From: ZC4RG30 sp035556135
GTDB lineage: Bacteria; Pseudomonadota; Gammaproteobacteria; Steroidobacterales; Steroidobacteraceae
NCBI GenBank assembly: GCA_035556135.1
Contig: DATMFO010000003.1
Location: forward strand, 868,001 to 932,000
DNA: 64,000 nucleotides
Reading direction: 5' to 3'
Each line of letters begins with the position of its first letter. Position 1 is the stretch's first letter. Made by a program: the position numbers and the translations under genes. The notes below the pieces were generated by a model. It did not search any database. It saw nothing but the letters and a program-made list of their open reading frames with translations, and was not told the origin of the DNA. This document shows, piece after piece, positions 8,987 to 17,070 of this stretch.

Positions 8987-10296
8987 CAGCAGAGCCCTTC
9001 ATAGACACCCACCACCGAACGCTGCGGGCTGATGCGCACCAGGTCGATCACGGTCTGTTCGGCGGAGACCATCCGCGGCAGTTCAATGAACTCCTCCGAG
9101 GCGTTGCCGACCACGATGGTGCCGGCATGGCTGATCAGCTCGTCCATGGTGTCGACCATCAGGCACGACAGGTGGGGGATGCGCTCCAGGATGTAGGCCC
9201 GGTTGGCGCCCACCACCTTTGCCAGGTTGACGTTGCGGTCATACACCCGGATGTCGAAGCCCTTGCCCAGCAGCCGCTCGGCCATTTCCACCTGGGGGCT
9301 GCCGCGCAGGTCATCCGTGCCAGCCTTGAAGCTGATGCCGAGGATGCCGACCTTGCGCTTGCCGGCGGCGATCACCGCCTGTACGGCGCGTTCGATCTGC
9401 TCCTCGTTGCTCGGCAGCACCGACGCCAGGATGGGCGTGCTGACATCGGCCTTGCGCGCGGCGTACACCAGTGCCTTCAGGTCCTTCGGCAGGCAGTAGC
9501 CGCCGAATGCGAAGCCGGGCTTCAGGTAGGCAGTGGAGATGTTCAGCTTGCGGTCCTTGCAGAAGATGTCCATCAGCTGGTGGGCATCGACGCCGAAGGC
9601 CTTGCAGATATTGCCCATCTCGTTGGCAAAGCCGATCTTCAGGGCATGCCAGCTGTTGGCGGCATACTTGACCAGCTCCGCGGTTTCCGGATCAGTGCGG
9701 ACCAAAGGGCCGGGAAGGCCTGCGTACAGCACGGCCAGTGCGTCGCCGCTGGTGCGGTTGATCTCGCCGATCACCGTCTTGGGCGGGTCATAGAAGTCGC
9801 GTACCGCGCTGCCTTCGCGCAGGAACTCCGGGTTGACGCAGACGCCGAAGTCCGCTCCAGCCTGCAATCCCGAGGCGCGCTCCAGCACAGGGATCACGTG
9901 CTCGCGCGTGGTGCCAGGTGGCACCGTGCTGCGCACCGCGATGATGGGGGCGCCGGGATGCTGGCGCAGGGCCGCGCCGATCTCCTCGCACACCCGGCGC
10001 AGGTATCCCAGGTCCACGGCCCCGGTGTTCGCGGCTGGCGTACCAACGCAGATCAGCACGATGTCCGACTGCCGCACTCCGACCGCCAGGTCGGTGGTTG
10101 CCGTCAGTCTTCCGGCATGCACCTGCTCATCGAGGATCTCACCGATCTCCGGCTCGACGATGGGCGAGCGCCCCTGCCGCACCAGCTCCACCTTGGCCGA
10201 TTCGATGTCGATGCCGACGACATCATGCCCGTTCTTCGCGAGGCATCCCGCGACCACGGTTCCCACATACCCGAGACCTATGACACTGACTTTCAT
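8983..10296 (-). CDS. Nucleotide-sugar 6-dehydrogenase, AlgD (GDP-mannose dehydrogenase)-like
   Basis: 437 residues from ATG 10296, preceded by AGGAG at 8-base spacing; the open frame extends upstream to 10470 but that part is unlike the family. NAD-binding GLGYVG is at 7-12. The catalytic motif GFAFGGYCLPKD has Cys268; AlgD has Ser rather than Tyr before this Cys. RSTVPPGT, NPEFLREG, GISFKAGTDDLRGSP and the terminal EGLCW all resemble Pseudomonas AlgD more than UDP-glucose dehydrogenases. It would oxidise a sugar nucleotide (GDP-mannose or UDP-glucose) to the uronic acid with two NAD, supplying an acidic monomer. First gene of a two-gene minus-strand unit; the 199 bases upstream, divergent from the next gene, hold no obvious promoter consensus. 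Confidence 0.87.
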   Translation of the reverse strand: MKVSVIGLGYVGTVVAGCLAKNGHDVVGIDIESAKVELVRQGRSPIVEPEIGEILDEQVHAGRLTATTDLAVGVRQSDIVLICVGTPAANTGAVDLGYLRRVCEEIGAALRQHPGAPIIAVRSTVPPGTTREHVIPVLERASGLQAGADFGVCVNPEFLREGSAVRDFYDPPKTVIGEINRTSGDALAVLYAGLPGPLVRTDPETAELVKYAANSWHALKIGFANEMGNICKAFGVDAHQLMDIFCKDRKLNISTAYLKPGFAFGGYCLPKDLKALVYAARKADVSTPILASVLPSNEEQIERAVQAVIAAGKRKVGILGISFKAGTDDLRGSPQVEMAERLLGKGFDIRVYDRNVNLAKVVGANRAYILERIPHLSCLMVDTMDELISHAGTIVVGNASEEFIELPRMVSAEQTVIDLVRISPQRSVVGVYEGLCW

Positions 10297-10495
10297 CGAC
10301 GGATGCTCCTGCCACGTTGGACTTGCATCGATGCTGTCTTGGCCATTCGCAGGCCATGCACTCGCATGCACGATCGGCGGTAGTCCGGATGGACCAGCCG
10401 CCGGCGGGCGACGGGATGACCGGCCGGGATGCGCCGAACGGACCTCGATGCGCGCGCAGACGCTGCGCATGCCCGCACAGATGTGCCTCTAGGCT

Positions 10496-11506
10496 GTGGC
10501 AGTGGATTTCACAGGCGCCCGCCTCACTTTTGCCGCTACCGCCATCGCCGCAGCGCTGGCGGCGGGTGGGCATGCACTGGTCTCCGGCGCCGGGACTTCA
10601 GCCGCAGAGACTGGCGCGGCGCGCCTGCTGTTCCGGTCCGGCTTCGAGGGCAACCTGCGCATCAAGCCGCCGAAGGCCTGCTGGGGCACCGGCTGCTGGC
10701 AGGACATCGATGGCCGCGACAGTGCTGCGCGGTTCGACTGGCCGCCGCGCCTGCTGGGCGGCGGAGGCCGCTTCCTGATGCTCACCTCTCCTGTCCGCAT
10801 CACGCCTGACTCCATCGGCGCCTACATGTTCAACCGCGTGGAGAAGGTGACCGGGCCGGCCGGCACGCCGACCAGTGCCCTGTTCCAGATGATCTCGCGC
10901 AACCACAACGGCACGGATCCGATGGGGGAATCTCCCGCGCAGAACCAGTTCCAGTTCCTGCCTCGGGATGACTTCCGCGAACTGTACGTGAGCTACTGGA
11001 TGAAGCTGCAACCGGACCTGGTCGAGCGCATGAATGGACTGAAGCAGGGCCCGGGCGTGCGCGGTGGCGGAACGTGGCGGGGCATCTTCGCGTTCAAGAC
11101 GGGCGGGCAGCGACCCGACGGCGAGCCGGCCGACAACGGCGACTATCGCATCGAGGTGTACGTATTCACCTATGGCGGCGGCAAGCCGTACTGGGGAGTG
11201 ATTGGTGACAACAATGCCGGTGGCAATGCGCCGCGCAGGAATGGCTTCAGCGTGGAGAACCGCAGCCTGCCTGTGCCTGTCGGTGAGTGGTTCAAGTTCG
11301 AAATCCTCTGGCGGCGCAGCGCCGGGGACGACGGCCTGGTGTGGGTTGCCATCGACGGACAGACCATCGCGCGCCACGAGGGACCGAACCTCGGCGCCTG
11401 GGAGATGCCCGTGAACCGCATCATGGCGCCGCTGCTGTATTCGGGCAGCAGCATGCCCATCTACCAGTGGGTGGATGACCTGGAAGTCTGGAGCGGGCTG
11501 CCGTGA
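10496..11506 (+). CDS. Exported lyase-like protein, probable concanavalin-A-type fold
   Basis: 336 residues from GTG 10496, just after an in-frame TAG. A second GTG at 10502 is equally possible and neither has a strong ribosome-binding site. The first ~38 residues are hydrophobic and Ala-rich with a plausible AAE cleavage region, so export is likely. The mature part starts LLFRSGFEGN and continues with YVSYWMKLQPD, GTWRGIFAFKTGG, GEWFKFEILWRR and YQWVDDLEVWSGLP. This resembles polysaccharide-lyase-like jelly-roll proteins (heparin lyase I/PL7/PL20 type), but I cannot assign a family. Its stop overlaps the ATP-grasp start by 4 bases. Likely role: acting on or binding the exopolysaccharide in the periplasm or outside (inference). 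Confidence 0.65.
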   Translation: MAVDFTGARLTFAATAIAAALAAGGHALVSGAGTSAAETGAARLLFRSGFEGNLRIKPPKACWGTGCWQDIDGRDSAARFDWPPRLLGGGGRFLMLTSPVRITPDSIGAYMFNRVEKVTGPAGTPTSALFQMISRNHNGTDPMGESPAQNQFQFLPRDDFRELYVSYWMKLQPDLVERMNGLKQGPGVRGGGTWRGIFAFKTGGQRPDGEPADNGDYRIEVYVFTYGGGKPYWGVIGDNNAGGNAPRRNGFSVENRSLPVPVGEWFKFEILWRRSAGDDGLVWVAIDGQTIARHEGPNLGAWEMPVNRIMAPLLYSGSSMPIYQWVDDLEVWSGLP

Positions 11507-12759
11507 CTGCCCCACCCGCTGACAAGCTGGTCATCCTCGGCAGCGGCATCACTGCGCTGGCCGTGTCGCGCTGCGCGCGCCGCCTGGGATTGCAACCTGT
11601 GGTTTTCGATACCACCGCGGAGCTCGCGGCTTCCTCCCGCTTCGTGGATACCGAGATCCACCCGGAACCCTGGCGCGAAAGCATCCTGGCCAGGCTGCTT
11701 CACCTGGGCGAAAGAGGTCGAAGCCTGCTGATCTGCACAGCGGATGCGTGGCTGCAGTTCCTCATCCTGCACCGGCCGCAGCTGGAATCCGCCTACGCGC
11801 GGATACTGCACCCGCCGAGCGAGGTACTCTCGCTATGCCTCGACAAGGGCAGGTTTGCCGACTGGTGCGAGCGCAATGGCCTGCCCGCTCCCCGCCGTTT
11901 CCACCTTGATGACCCGGCGCAGGCCGGGGCTGATGATCTGCCCTTCCCTCTGATGGTGCGGCCGGCAGAGACGCTGCACTCCACGGCTGATTCAGGTGCA
12001 ATCAAGGCAGTGGAGGTCCGCACGCGCGAGGCGCTGGACCTGCAACTCAAGCAGCTGACACGGGCCAACCGCCAGGCCGTCCTGTGCGAATCACTGCTCG
12101 GCCGCCCCCTGGTGCAGCATTCGGTGGGTTTCGCCCGTCATGGCAGCAGCATCCTCACGGTGGTGGCGCGCAAGGTACGGCCGCTGCCCGAGGCCTGTGG
12201 CCCGGGGACGTTCGTGGAAACCGCGGAGAACTTCGCCGTCGAAGCCCTGGCGCGCCAGGTTGCCCTGCTGCTCGACTACCAGGGAATCGGCGAGATCGAA
12301 ATCCTCGAAGACACGCGCTCAGGCGAGTACTTCCTGATCGAGGTGAATCCCCGGCCATGGCTGCAATTCGGCCTGGGGGCGGCTACGGGACGCGACTTGC
12401 TGGGGCTGGTGACCCGCAACGAGTCACAATGTGATTCCAGCCTGGCCACGGCACGCTGGCTCGACCTGCGCGGGGACCTCAGGACCTGCTTTCGTCGGCC
12501 TGGCGGGCTCATCCCCACGCACAGGCTGGGGCTGTGGGCGTGGCTGCGCTCCATCGCTTCAGTAAATGTGTTTGCGCGCTGGTCGGCTTGCGATCAGGCG
12601 CCCTTCTGGCACGAGATCCTCGACATGCTCAGAGGAATGCGGAATCGAAACGCACCAGGTCACGGAACGACTCCCGCTGGCGGATCAGGCTCGCCGCGCC
12701 GTTCACGATCATGGCGGCAGCCGGGCGCGGGTTGGAGAAGCTGGTCTGGTTCGGAATGA
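11503..12759 (+). CDS. ATP-grasp domain protein
   Basis: 418 residues, GTG start overlapping the previous stop (GTGA). The N-terminus KLVILGSGITALAVSRCARRLG is a Rossmann-like pre-ATP-grasp domain (residues 8-30). The ATP-grasp fold spans ~115-300: LPFPLMVRPAE at ~146-156, ESLLGRPL at ~196-203, and the metal-binding E280-V-N282-P-R motif. Family members ligate a carboxylate to an amine or other nucleophile using ATP, or act as carbamoyl-phosphate-type ligases. Coupling to an exported lyase-like protein inside a glycan locus suggests amide decoration of a sugar or an amino-acid donor (inference). The last ~43 residues are Arg/Gly/Ser-rich and run antisense over the convergent decarboxylase by 131 bases, unlike a folded domain. 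Confidence 0.8.
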   Translation: MTAPPADKLVILGSGITALAVSRCARRLGLQPVVFDTTAELAASSRFVDTEIHPEPWRESILARLLHLGERGRSLLICTADAWLQFLILHRPQLESAYARILHPPSEVLSLCLDKGRFADWCERNGLPAPRRFHLDDPAQAGADDLPFPLMVRPAETLHSTADSGAIKAVEVRTREALDLQLKQLTRANRQAVLCESLLGRPLVQHSVGFARHGSSILTVVARKVRPLPEACGPGTFVETAENFAVEALARQVALLLDYQGIGEIEILEDTRSGEYFLIEVNPRPWLQFGLGAATGRDLLGLVTRNESQCDSSLATARWLDLRGDLRTCFRRPGGLIPTHRLGLWAWLRSIASVNVFARWSACDQAPFWHEILDMLRGMRNRNAPGHGTTPAGGSGSPRRSRSWRQPGAGWRSWSGSE

Positions 12760-14026
12760 AGTAGGCTCCCGCATCCATCACCGCCAGCACGTCCCCCGGC
12801 TCGATGGGCGGCAAGTCGCGATGGGCCGCCACGATGTCGGATGGATGGCACAGGGGCCCGCATACGGTCTGGCGGACGAGAGACCCGGTATTGAGGCCTG
12901 CAGTGGCAAACAGCTGGTGGTATTCGTAGGCCAGCGGCGTGGTGAGGTTGCGGCCACCATCGGCGATGACGAAGCGGGCCCCGCCCTGCCCGGCTTTCAC
13001 CGACAGCACGCCGAGCAGCAGGCATTGCGAGCTGCTGCTCAGCGCACGCCCCGGCTCAAGGATGAGCTCCGGTGGTCCAGCCGTTCCTGAAGCTGCGTAC
13101 TCCTCGGCCAGCGGAACGATGCCTGCGGCATAGTCCTCCACCTGGGGCACGGTCTCCGGTTGCGGTGGCCGCACCGGCATGCCCTGGTCCAGGTACCGCA
13201 GTTCCATGGACGACAGAGGCCTCACAGTGGGCACCCCGAAGCCGCCACCGAGGTCGAAGTGGCGGATGTCGGCAAGCCCTTCCCTGCGCAACTGGCCGGC
13301 GAACGCAAAAGCTTCGCGCGCTGCCTGGAAATACAGGCCTGCGTCCTTCACGTCGGTGCCCAGGTGCATGTGCAGAGCGCAGGGGTCCAGGTGGGGGCAC
13401 TGACGGATGCTGCGGAAGGCCTCGAGCGCGGCGCCATTGACCAGGCTGAAGCCGAACTGCCCGGACCAGCCGACCGAGGTCACGATGCGCACTCCGACTG
13501 CCTGCCTGCGCGCGAGCCGTGCCGCGCAGGCCTCGATGAGCGCGATCTCGTGCGCGCCATCGATGTTGATGAGCTTGATGCCGCGCTCGACTGCCAGTTC
13601 GATGGCCGCCGGAGTCTTGGCTGGCCCATTGAAGATGATGCGTTCCGGTGGCACCCCCAGCTCCAGTGCCAGCCAGAGTTCGTAGTGGGAGATCACTTCC
13701 GCGTCTGCGCCGAATCCGTGCAGCGCACGCAGTACTCCGGGCAGGGGATTGGTCTTGTAGGAGAACGCCACCGAGACGCGCGGATACCGCCGGGCGAATG
13801 CGGCATGAAAGCGGCGGTAGGTCTTTTCAAGCTGCACCCGGCTCACCACATGCAGAGGCGTGCCGTACTCGCGGGCCAGGTCCTGCAGCGGGCAGCCATC
13901 CCACACGAGGCGGCCGGCGGCATTCACGGACATGCCCCACAGCTCAGGACTCAGCGGCGCGGCGTCCGTGTCCCTGTGTTCCACCGCATGCAATGCGCCG
14001 AGTATCAGCCGCCGGACCGCCGACAT
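12629..14026 (-). CDS. PLP-dependent decarboxylase, Orn/DAP/Arg decarboxylase group IV, glycan-locus type
   Basis: 465 residues. Fold type III (alanine-racemase-like) enzyme: PLP-binding Lys91 in FSYKTNP; HMHLGTD at 219-225; glycine loop FDLGGGFG at 257-264; LEPGRAL at 323-329; and the C-terminal sheet domain with CGPLCHPSD (389-397), whose Cys393 matches the dimer-interface catalytic Cys of DAP/ornithine decarboxylases. Homologues occur in exosortase-A-associated polysaccharide loci, substrate unknown; diaminopimelate, ornithine or another amino acid are possible. ATG 14026 overlaps the upstream stop by one base (TGATG). It is tail-to-tail with the ATP-grasp gene. It is longer than LysA (~415-420). 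Confidence 0.83.
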   Translation of the reverse strand: MSAVRRLILGALHAVEHRDTDAAPLSPELWGMSVNAAGRLVWDGCPLQDLAREYGTPLHVVSRVQLEKTYRRFHAAFARRYPRVSVAFSYKTNPLPGVLRALHGFGADAEVISHYELWLALELGVPPERIIFNGPAKTPAAIELAVERGIKLINIDGAHEIALIEACAARLARRQAVGVRIVTSVGWSGQFGFSLVNGAALEAFRSIRQCPHLDPCALHMHLGTDVKDAGLYFQAAREAFAFAGQLRREGLADIRHFDLGGGFGVPTVRPLSSMELRYLDQGMPVRPPQPETVPQVEDYAAGIVPLAEEYAASGTAGPPELILEPGRALSSSSQCLLLGVLSVKAGQGGARFVIADGGRNLTTPLAYEYHQLFATAGLNTGSLVRQTVCGPLCHPSDIVAAHRDLPPIEPGDVLAVMDAGAYFIPNQTSFSNPRPAAAMIVNGAASLIRQRESFRDLVRFDSAFL

Positions 14027-15771
14027 CAGCTGTTGCTCCAGGCAGGCCGCCGCACCCTGAAATCAAGCACGCGCAGTCTCTCCACCGCGCCGATGGTGTG
14101 CAGGCAGCGCATGCCGGCCTTGCTGTCAGGGTCAATTCGTCCCACGGGTGTTTCCTGGTAATTCTCTGGATCGAGCACGTCGACGCGGTTGATCGACACG
14201 GCGCTGCCGTAGGACGCCGAGCAGTCCTGGCTGGGTCGGTACAGCACACCATCGCGCCGGAACAGCGGTCCTGCGCCGCGCGCGTGGCGGGCGTCGGACA
14301 CGACGGGATTCGCAGCGTGTGGCTGCCACGGGCCAAGCGGCGAATCGCTCCAGAACACGTGCATTTCCTCGCTGGGGTCTGCGCCAGGCTCCGCCACGCT
14401 GACGAACATCCACCAGTGCTGGCCCTCCCGATGCAGCGTGGCATCGAAGGCGCGGATGCCGTCAAGCAGCACGCGGTCGAGCGTCCAGCGATGCGGAAAC
14501 TGCTCGCAGCGATACAGCTCCACCGTATGGTTGCCGGCAGTTTCGGGCAGCATGTAGAGATCGCCCTTCCAGGCAAAGACGAAGGGATACGACAGGTGGT
14601 AGGGCCTTTGCAGCACGACGGTGGGCGGACCACTGCGGCCGTCAGGGAAGATCTCGATGGCCGAGATGTGGGCCCTTCCCGCACCGTAAGGAAGCTCCTC
14701 GAAGAAGATGAAATTCCTGCCCGCGTGGCACACGATGAAGGGATCAGCCCAGTCGCGGTCTTTCGGGGGCACCAGCGTCTGCAGCTTCGGTGAGGTGCAC
14801 ACCGCATCCGCTTCCTCATCAGCAAAGTAGTACCCGATGCGCCATTGTTCGCGCCATCCCAGGGCGATCCAGCGGTTGAACAGCACCTCCGCGGCCAGGC
14901 GCCACGACAGGCGGACCACTGCGGAAAGCGTGGGCCTTGTGGTGGCCACCGCCGACAGTACAGGTTCGGCCGCCTGCGGCGGGGTGCGCACTGGCGCGCC
15001 GGGGCTCATCGAACGCAGCAACCGGCCAAAGAAGCTCACGCCCTTGCGCAATGCCACGAGGCGGTTGCGTCGTGCGGAATTCTTGATCGTGGCACCGCAT
15101 GCCTGGTAGACCACATTGCAGCCTGGCTGCGTGTAGTCGACCACCTGCGCGAAAGTCAGGTCGGCGCGCGAACTCACCTCCGGCGCACCAGACCAGGCAC
15201 TGCCGGCCGGCACGCGGGCGCCGATCTCCAGGCCCCAGACCCCCATGCGACTGATATAGGGCAGCGGCGAATCCGGCGCACTTGCACACAGCCACAGCCA
15301 GACATCCGCGCGTGCCTCGCGCAAGGCCTCGACACCGCTGCTGCCGAGCTGCCAGCGATCACCCTCGCAGTCCACCTTCACCATCAGTGTTGGCGGGTTT
15401 CCCAGTGCGGCAACCACGTCGACGCTTGCGAACAGCTTGTCTTTTTCGCACCTGAGCCCCTTGTCCAGGCGATCCACAAGGCGGTGCAGTCGCGCAGCGA
15501 GACCCATGCGCGTTTCCAGCGCGACGATCGCAAGACTGCCCAGCTGCACCCCCGGCACTTCCATCGCCTGGCGGATCGCCTCGATGACCCAGCCCTCCTG
15601 GGCCCTGCCGTCGATCATCACGCCCAGCGAAACCAGCTTCTGCGGCAAGCCACCCCGTGCCAGCTCCGGCTCCAGGCCAGACGCAAGGCTCCCACGCGGA
15701 GACACGGATTCAAGGCGCGACACAAGCATGCGCGGAGCGTGGCAGCCATTTTCGTCTGTCGCATGCGACAT
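14026..15771 (-). CDS. Glucosamine-inositolphosphorylceramide-transferase-1-like beta-propeller protein
   Basis: 581 residues from ATG 15771 (AGGG four bases upstream). Residues ~45-260 are an alpha/beta region (LVSLGVMIDGRAQEGWV; VDCEGDRWQLGSSGVEALRE; WGLEIGARVP) reminiscent of the formyltransferase-like N-terminal part seen in related bacterial proteins. Residues ~305-575 are a beta-propeller with repeated blade motifs: DWADPFIVCHAGRNFIFFEE, YPFVFAWKGDLYMLPET, FDATLHREGQHWWMFVS and AGPLFRRDGVLYRPSQD. The last part resembles the GH43-like propeller at the N-terminus of plant GINT1. Function unknown; a glycan-modifying or sugar-binding role fits the locus. It leads the two-gene unit with the decarboxylase. 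Diverges from the next gene across 119 bases. Confidence 0.65.
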   Translation of the reverse strand: MSHATDENGCHAPRMLVSRLESVSPRGSLASGLEPELARGGLPQKLVSLGVMIDGRAQEGWVIEAIRQAMEVPGVQLGSLAIVALETRMGLAARLHRLVDRLDKGLRCEKDKLFASVDVVAALGNPPTLMVKVDCEGDRWQLGSSGVEALREARADVWLWLCASAPDSPLPYISRMGVWGLEIGARVPAGSAWSGAPEVSSRADLTFAQVVDYTQPGCNVVYQACGATIKNSARRNRLVALRKGVSFFGRLLRSMSPGAPVRTPPQAAEPVLSAVATTRPTLSAVVRLSWRLAAEVLFNRWIALGWREQWRIGYYFADEEADAVCTSPKLQTLVPPKDRDWADPFIVCHAGRNFIFFEELPYGAGRAHISAIEIFPDGRSGPPTVVLQRPYHLSYPFVFAWKGDLYMLPETAGNHTVELYRCEQFPHRWTLDRVLLDGIRAFDATLHREGQHWWMFVSVAEPGADPSEEMHVFWSDSPLGPWQPHAANPVVSDARHARGAGPLFRRDGVLYRPSQDCSASYGSAVSINRVDVLDPENYQETPVGRIDPDSKAGMRCLHTIGAVERLRVLDFRVRRPAWSNS

Positions 15772-15890
15772 GGCCCTGCGCCAAGGGGACTATTGCGCCG
15801 GGGGGTGCTGATCGGACCATCGGCCTCCTCACCGGGTGAAACCCTGCCGCGCAACCATCGGGGCAGGCACAGGAACCAGGGGCGCCGGCC

Positions 15891-16901
15891 ATGGCGGAAG
15901 GGCGGAAACAGTGGGATTCGACTTTCGACCTGATCAAGGGTGGGCTGGTGCTCTGGATGATCGTCCGCCACACCGTGATCATTGCCTCGACCGCCGAGGC
16001 CAGCTACTTCGTGCGCTACATCAACTTCCTCAGTGGCTCCTTCATCTTCGTGATGGGATACATGGTCGGGCGCTTTGCCCAGCGCAAGTTCGAAGCGGAT
16101 CCGGCGGCATCCTCGTGGCGCCTGGTCTTCCGGGGCGTGAAGATCCTGCTGATCTACCTGGCACTGAACTTCCTCATCCAGGCCAGCGGATTCGGCAATG
16201 CCGACAAGCAGCAGCCGGGAGCCGGAGCCCTGTTGCTGCAGCTCGGGGACTTCTTCACAGGGGACCCGCAGCTCGTGTCATTCCTGATCCTGCTGCCCAT
16301 CGGGTATGTACTGCTGCTGTCCCCGCTCCTGCTGAATATTGCTTCCGGTGGACGACGGTGGGCGGCGATGACAGTGCTCCTGGCGTGCCTGGTAGCCGGG
16401 GCCGTTCCGGCAGTGCCTCAGGACTCGCTGGTGGTGAAGTTCATGCTCACAGGCATTGCCGCGGTTCCGCTGGGCCAGCTGACGGCGCCAGTGCAGCCGG
16501 GACTTGCGGCACCGGGGCGCTGGCTGCTGACAGCGGCTGTGCTGGCAGCCGGCATCTGGATCGCAGGCCCCATGGGGGTCGACATCACTGCCTACACCGT
16601 CGGTGTCGGGCTGGTGCTGCTGGCACTCTACTGGGCGGCCAGCGCGATGGATCCCGCGGGCACGGCAGCCGGCTGGCTGGCCCTGCTTGGCCGCTACTCA
16701 CTGGTGGGCTACATCATGCAGATCGTGCTGATCCAGCTGCTGTTGCGCGCCCTGGGCGGCGAGCGTCTGCCCATCGGGGCGGAACTTGCAGCCGTCGGCA
16801 TCGCCACACTGATCGCCGTCGCGACCACCTGCCGGGTGCTCGAATGGCTGCGCTCCAGGTCGCGGGGCGTGGACGGCGCCTACCGCTTTGTCTTTTCCTG
16901 A
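15891..16901 (+). CDS. Multi-pass membrane protein, acyltransferase-3/OpgC-like
   Basis: 336 residues, ATG start. The N-terminus FDLIKGGLVLWMIVRHTV matches the acyltransferase-3 type opening helix with a conserved Arg-His. About ten hydrophobic helices follow to the end (for example FVRYINFLSGSFIFVMGYMVG, LVSFLILLPIGYVLLLSPLLL, WLALLGRYSLVGYIMQIVLIQLL), matching this family of inner-membrane O-acyl (acetyl or succinyl) transferases. It probably acylates the exopolysaccharide repeat, but the match is by pattern only, and a heparan-glucosaminide-acetyltransferase-like (DUF1624) protein is an alternative. The 169 bases to the next gene are AT-richer around 16990-17020 with no clear promoter. Confidence 0.7.
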   Translation: MAEGRKQWDSTFDLIKGGLVLWMIVRHTVIIASTAEASYFVRYINFLSGSFIFVMGYMVGRFAQRKFEADPAASSWRLVFRGVKILLIYLALNFLIQASGFGNADKQQPGAGALLLQLGDFFTGDPQLVSFLILLPIGYVLLLSPLLLNIASGGRRWAAMTVLLACLVAGAVPAVPQDSLVVKFMLTGIAAVPLGQLTAPVQPGLAAPGRWLLTAAVLAAGIWIAGPMGVDITAYTVGVGLVLLALYWAASAMDPAGTAAGWLALLGRYSLVGYIMQIVLIQLLLRALGGERLPIGAELAAVGIATLIAVATTCRVLEWLRSRSRGVDGAYRFVFS

Positions 16902-17070
16902 TGGCTCGACGCCCGCCGTCACGGCCTGCCATAGGCCATGCGGACCATGGCATCGGCAAGCGCGGCAACGACCGCCCGCATGTGCAGCAATTAGATTTGC
17001 CGCAGTACACACTAAAACCGGATGGCGAGGCATCGATGAAGACTGAAGGCCGCGCGGAGCGGCGGCTGTC

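Noticed and set aside
7727..10383. Long plus-strand frames opposite the glycosyltransferase and AlgD-like genes
   Set aside because: Antisense shadows rich in His/Gln/Val/Ala, without start sites or motifs.
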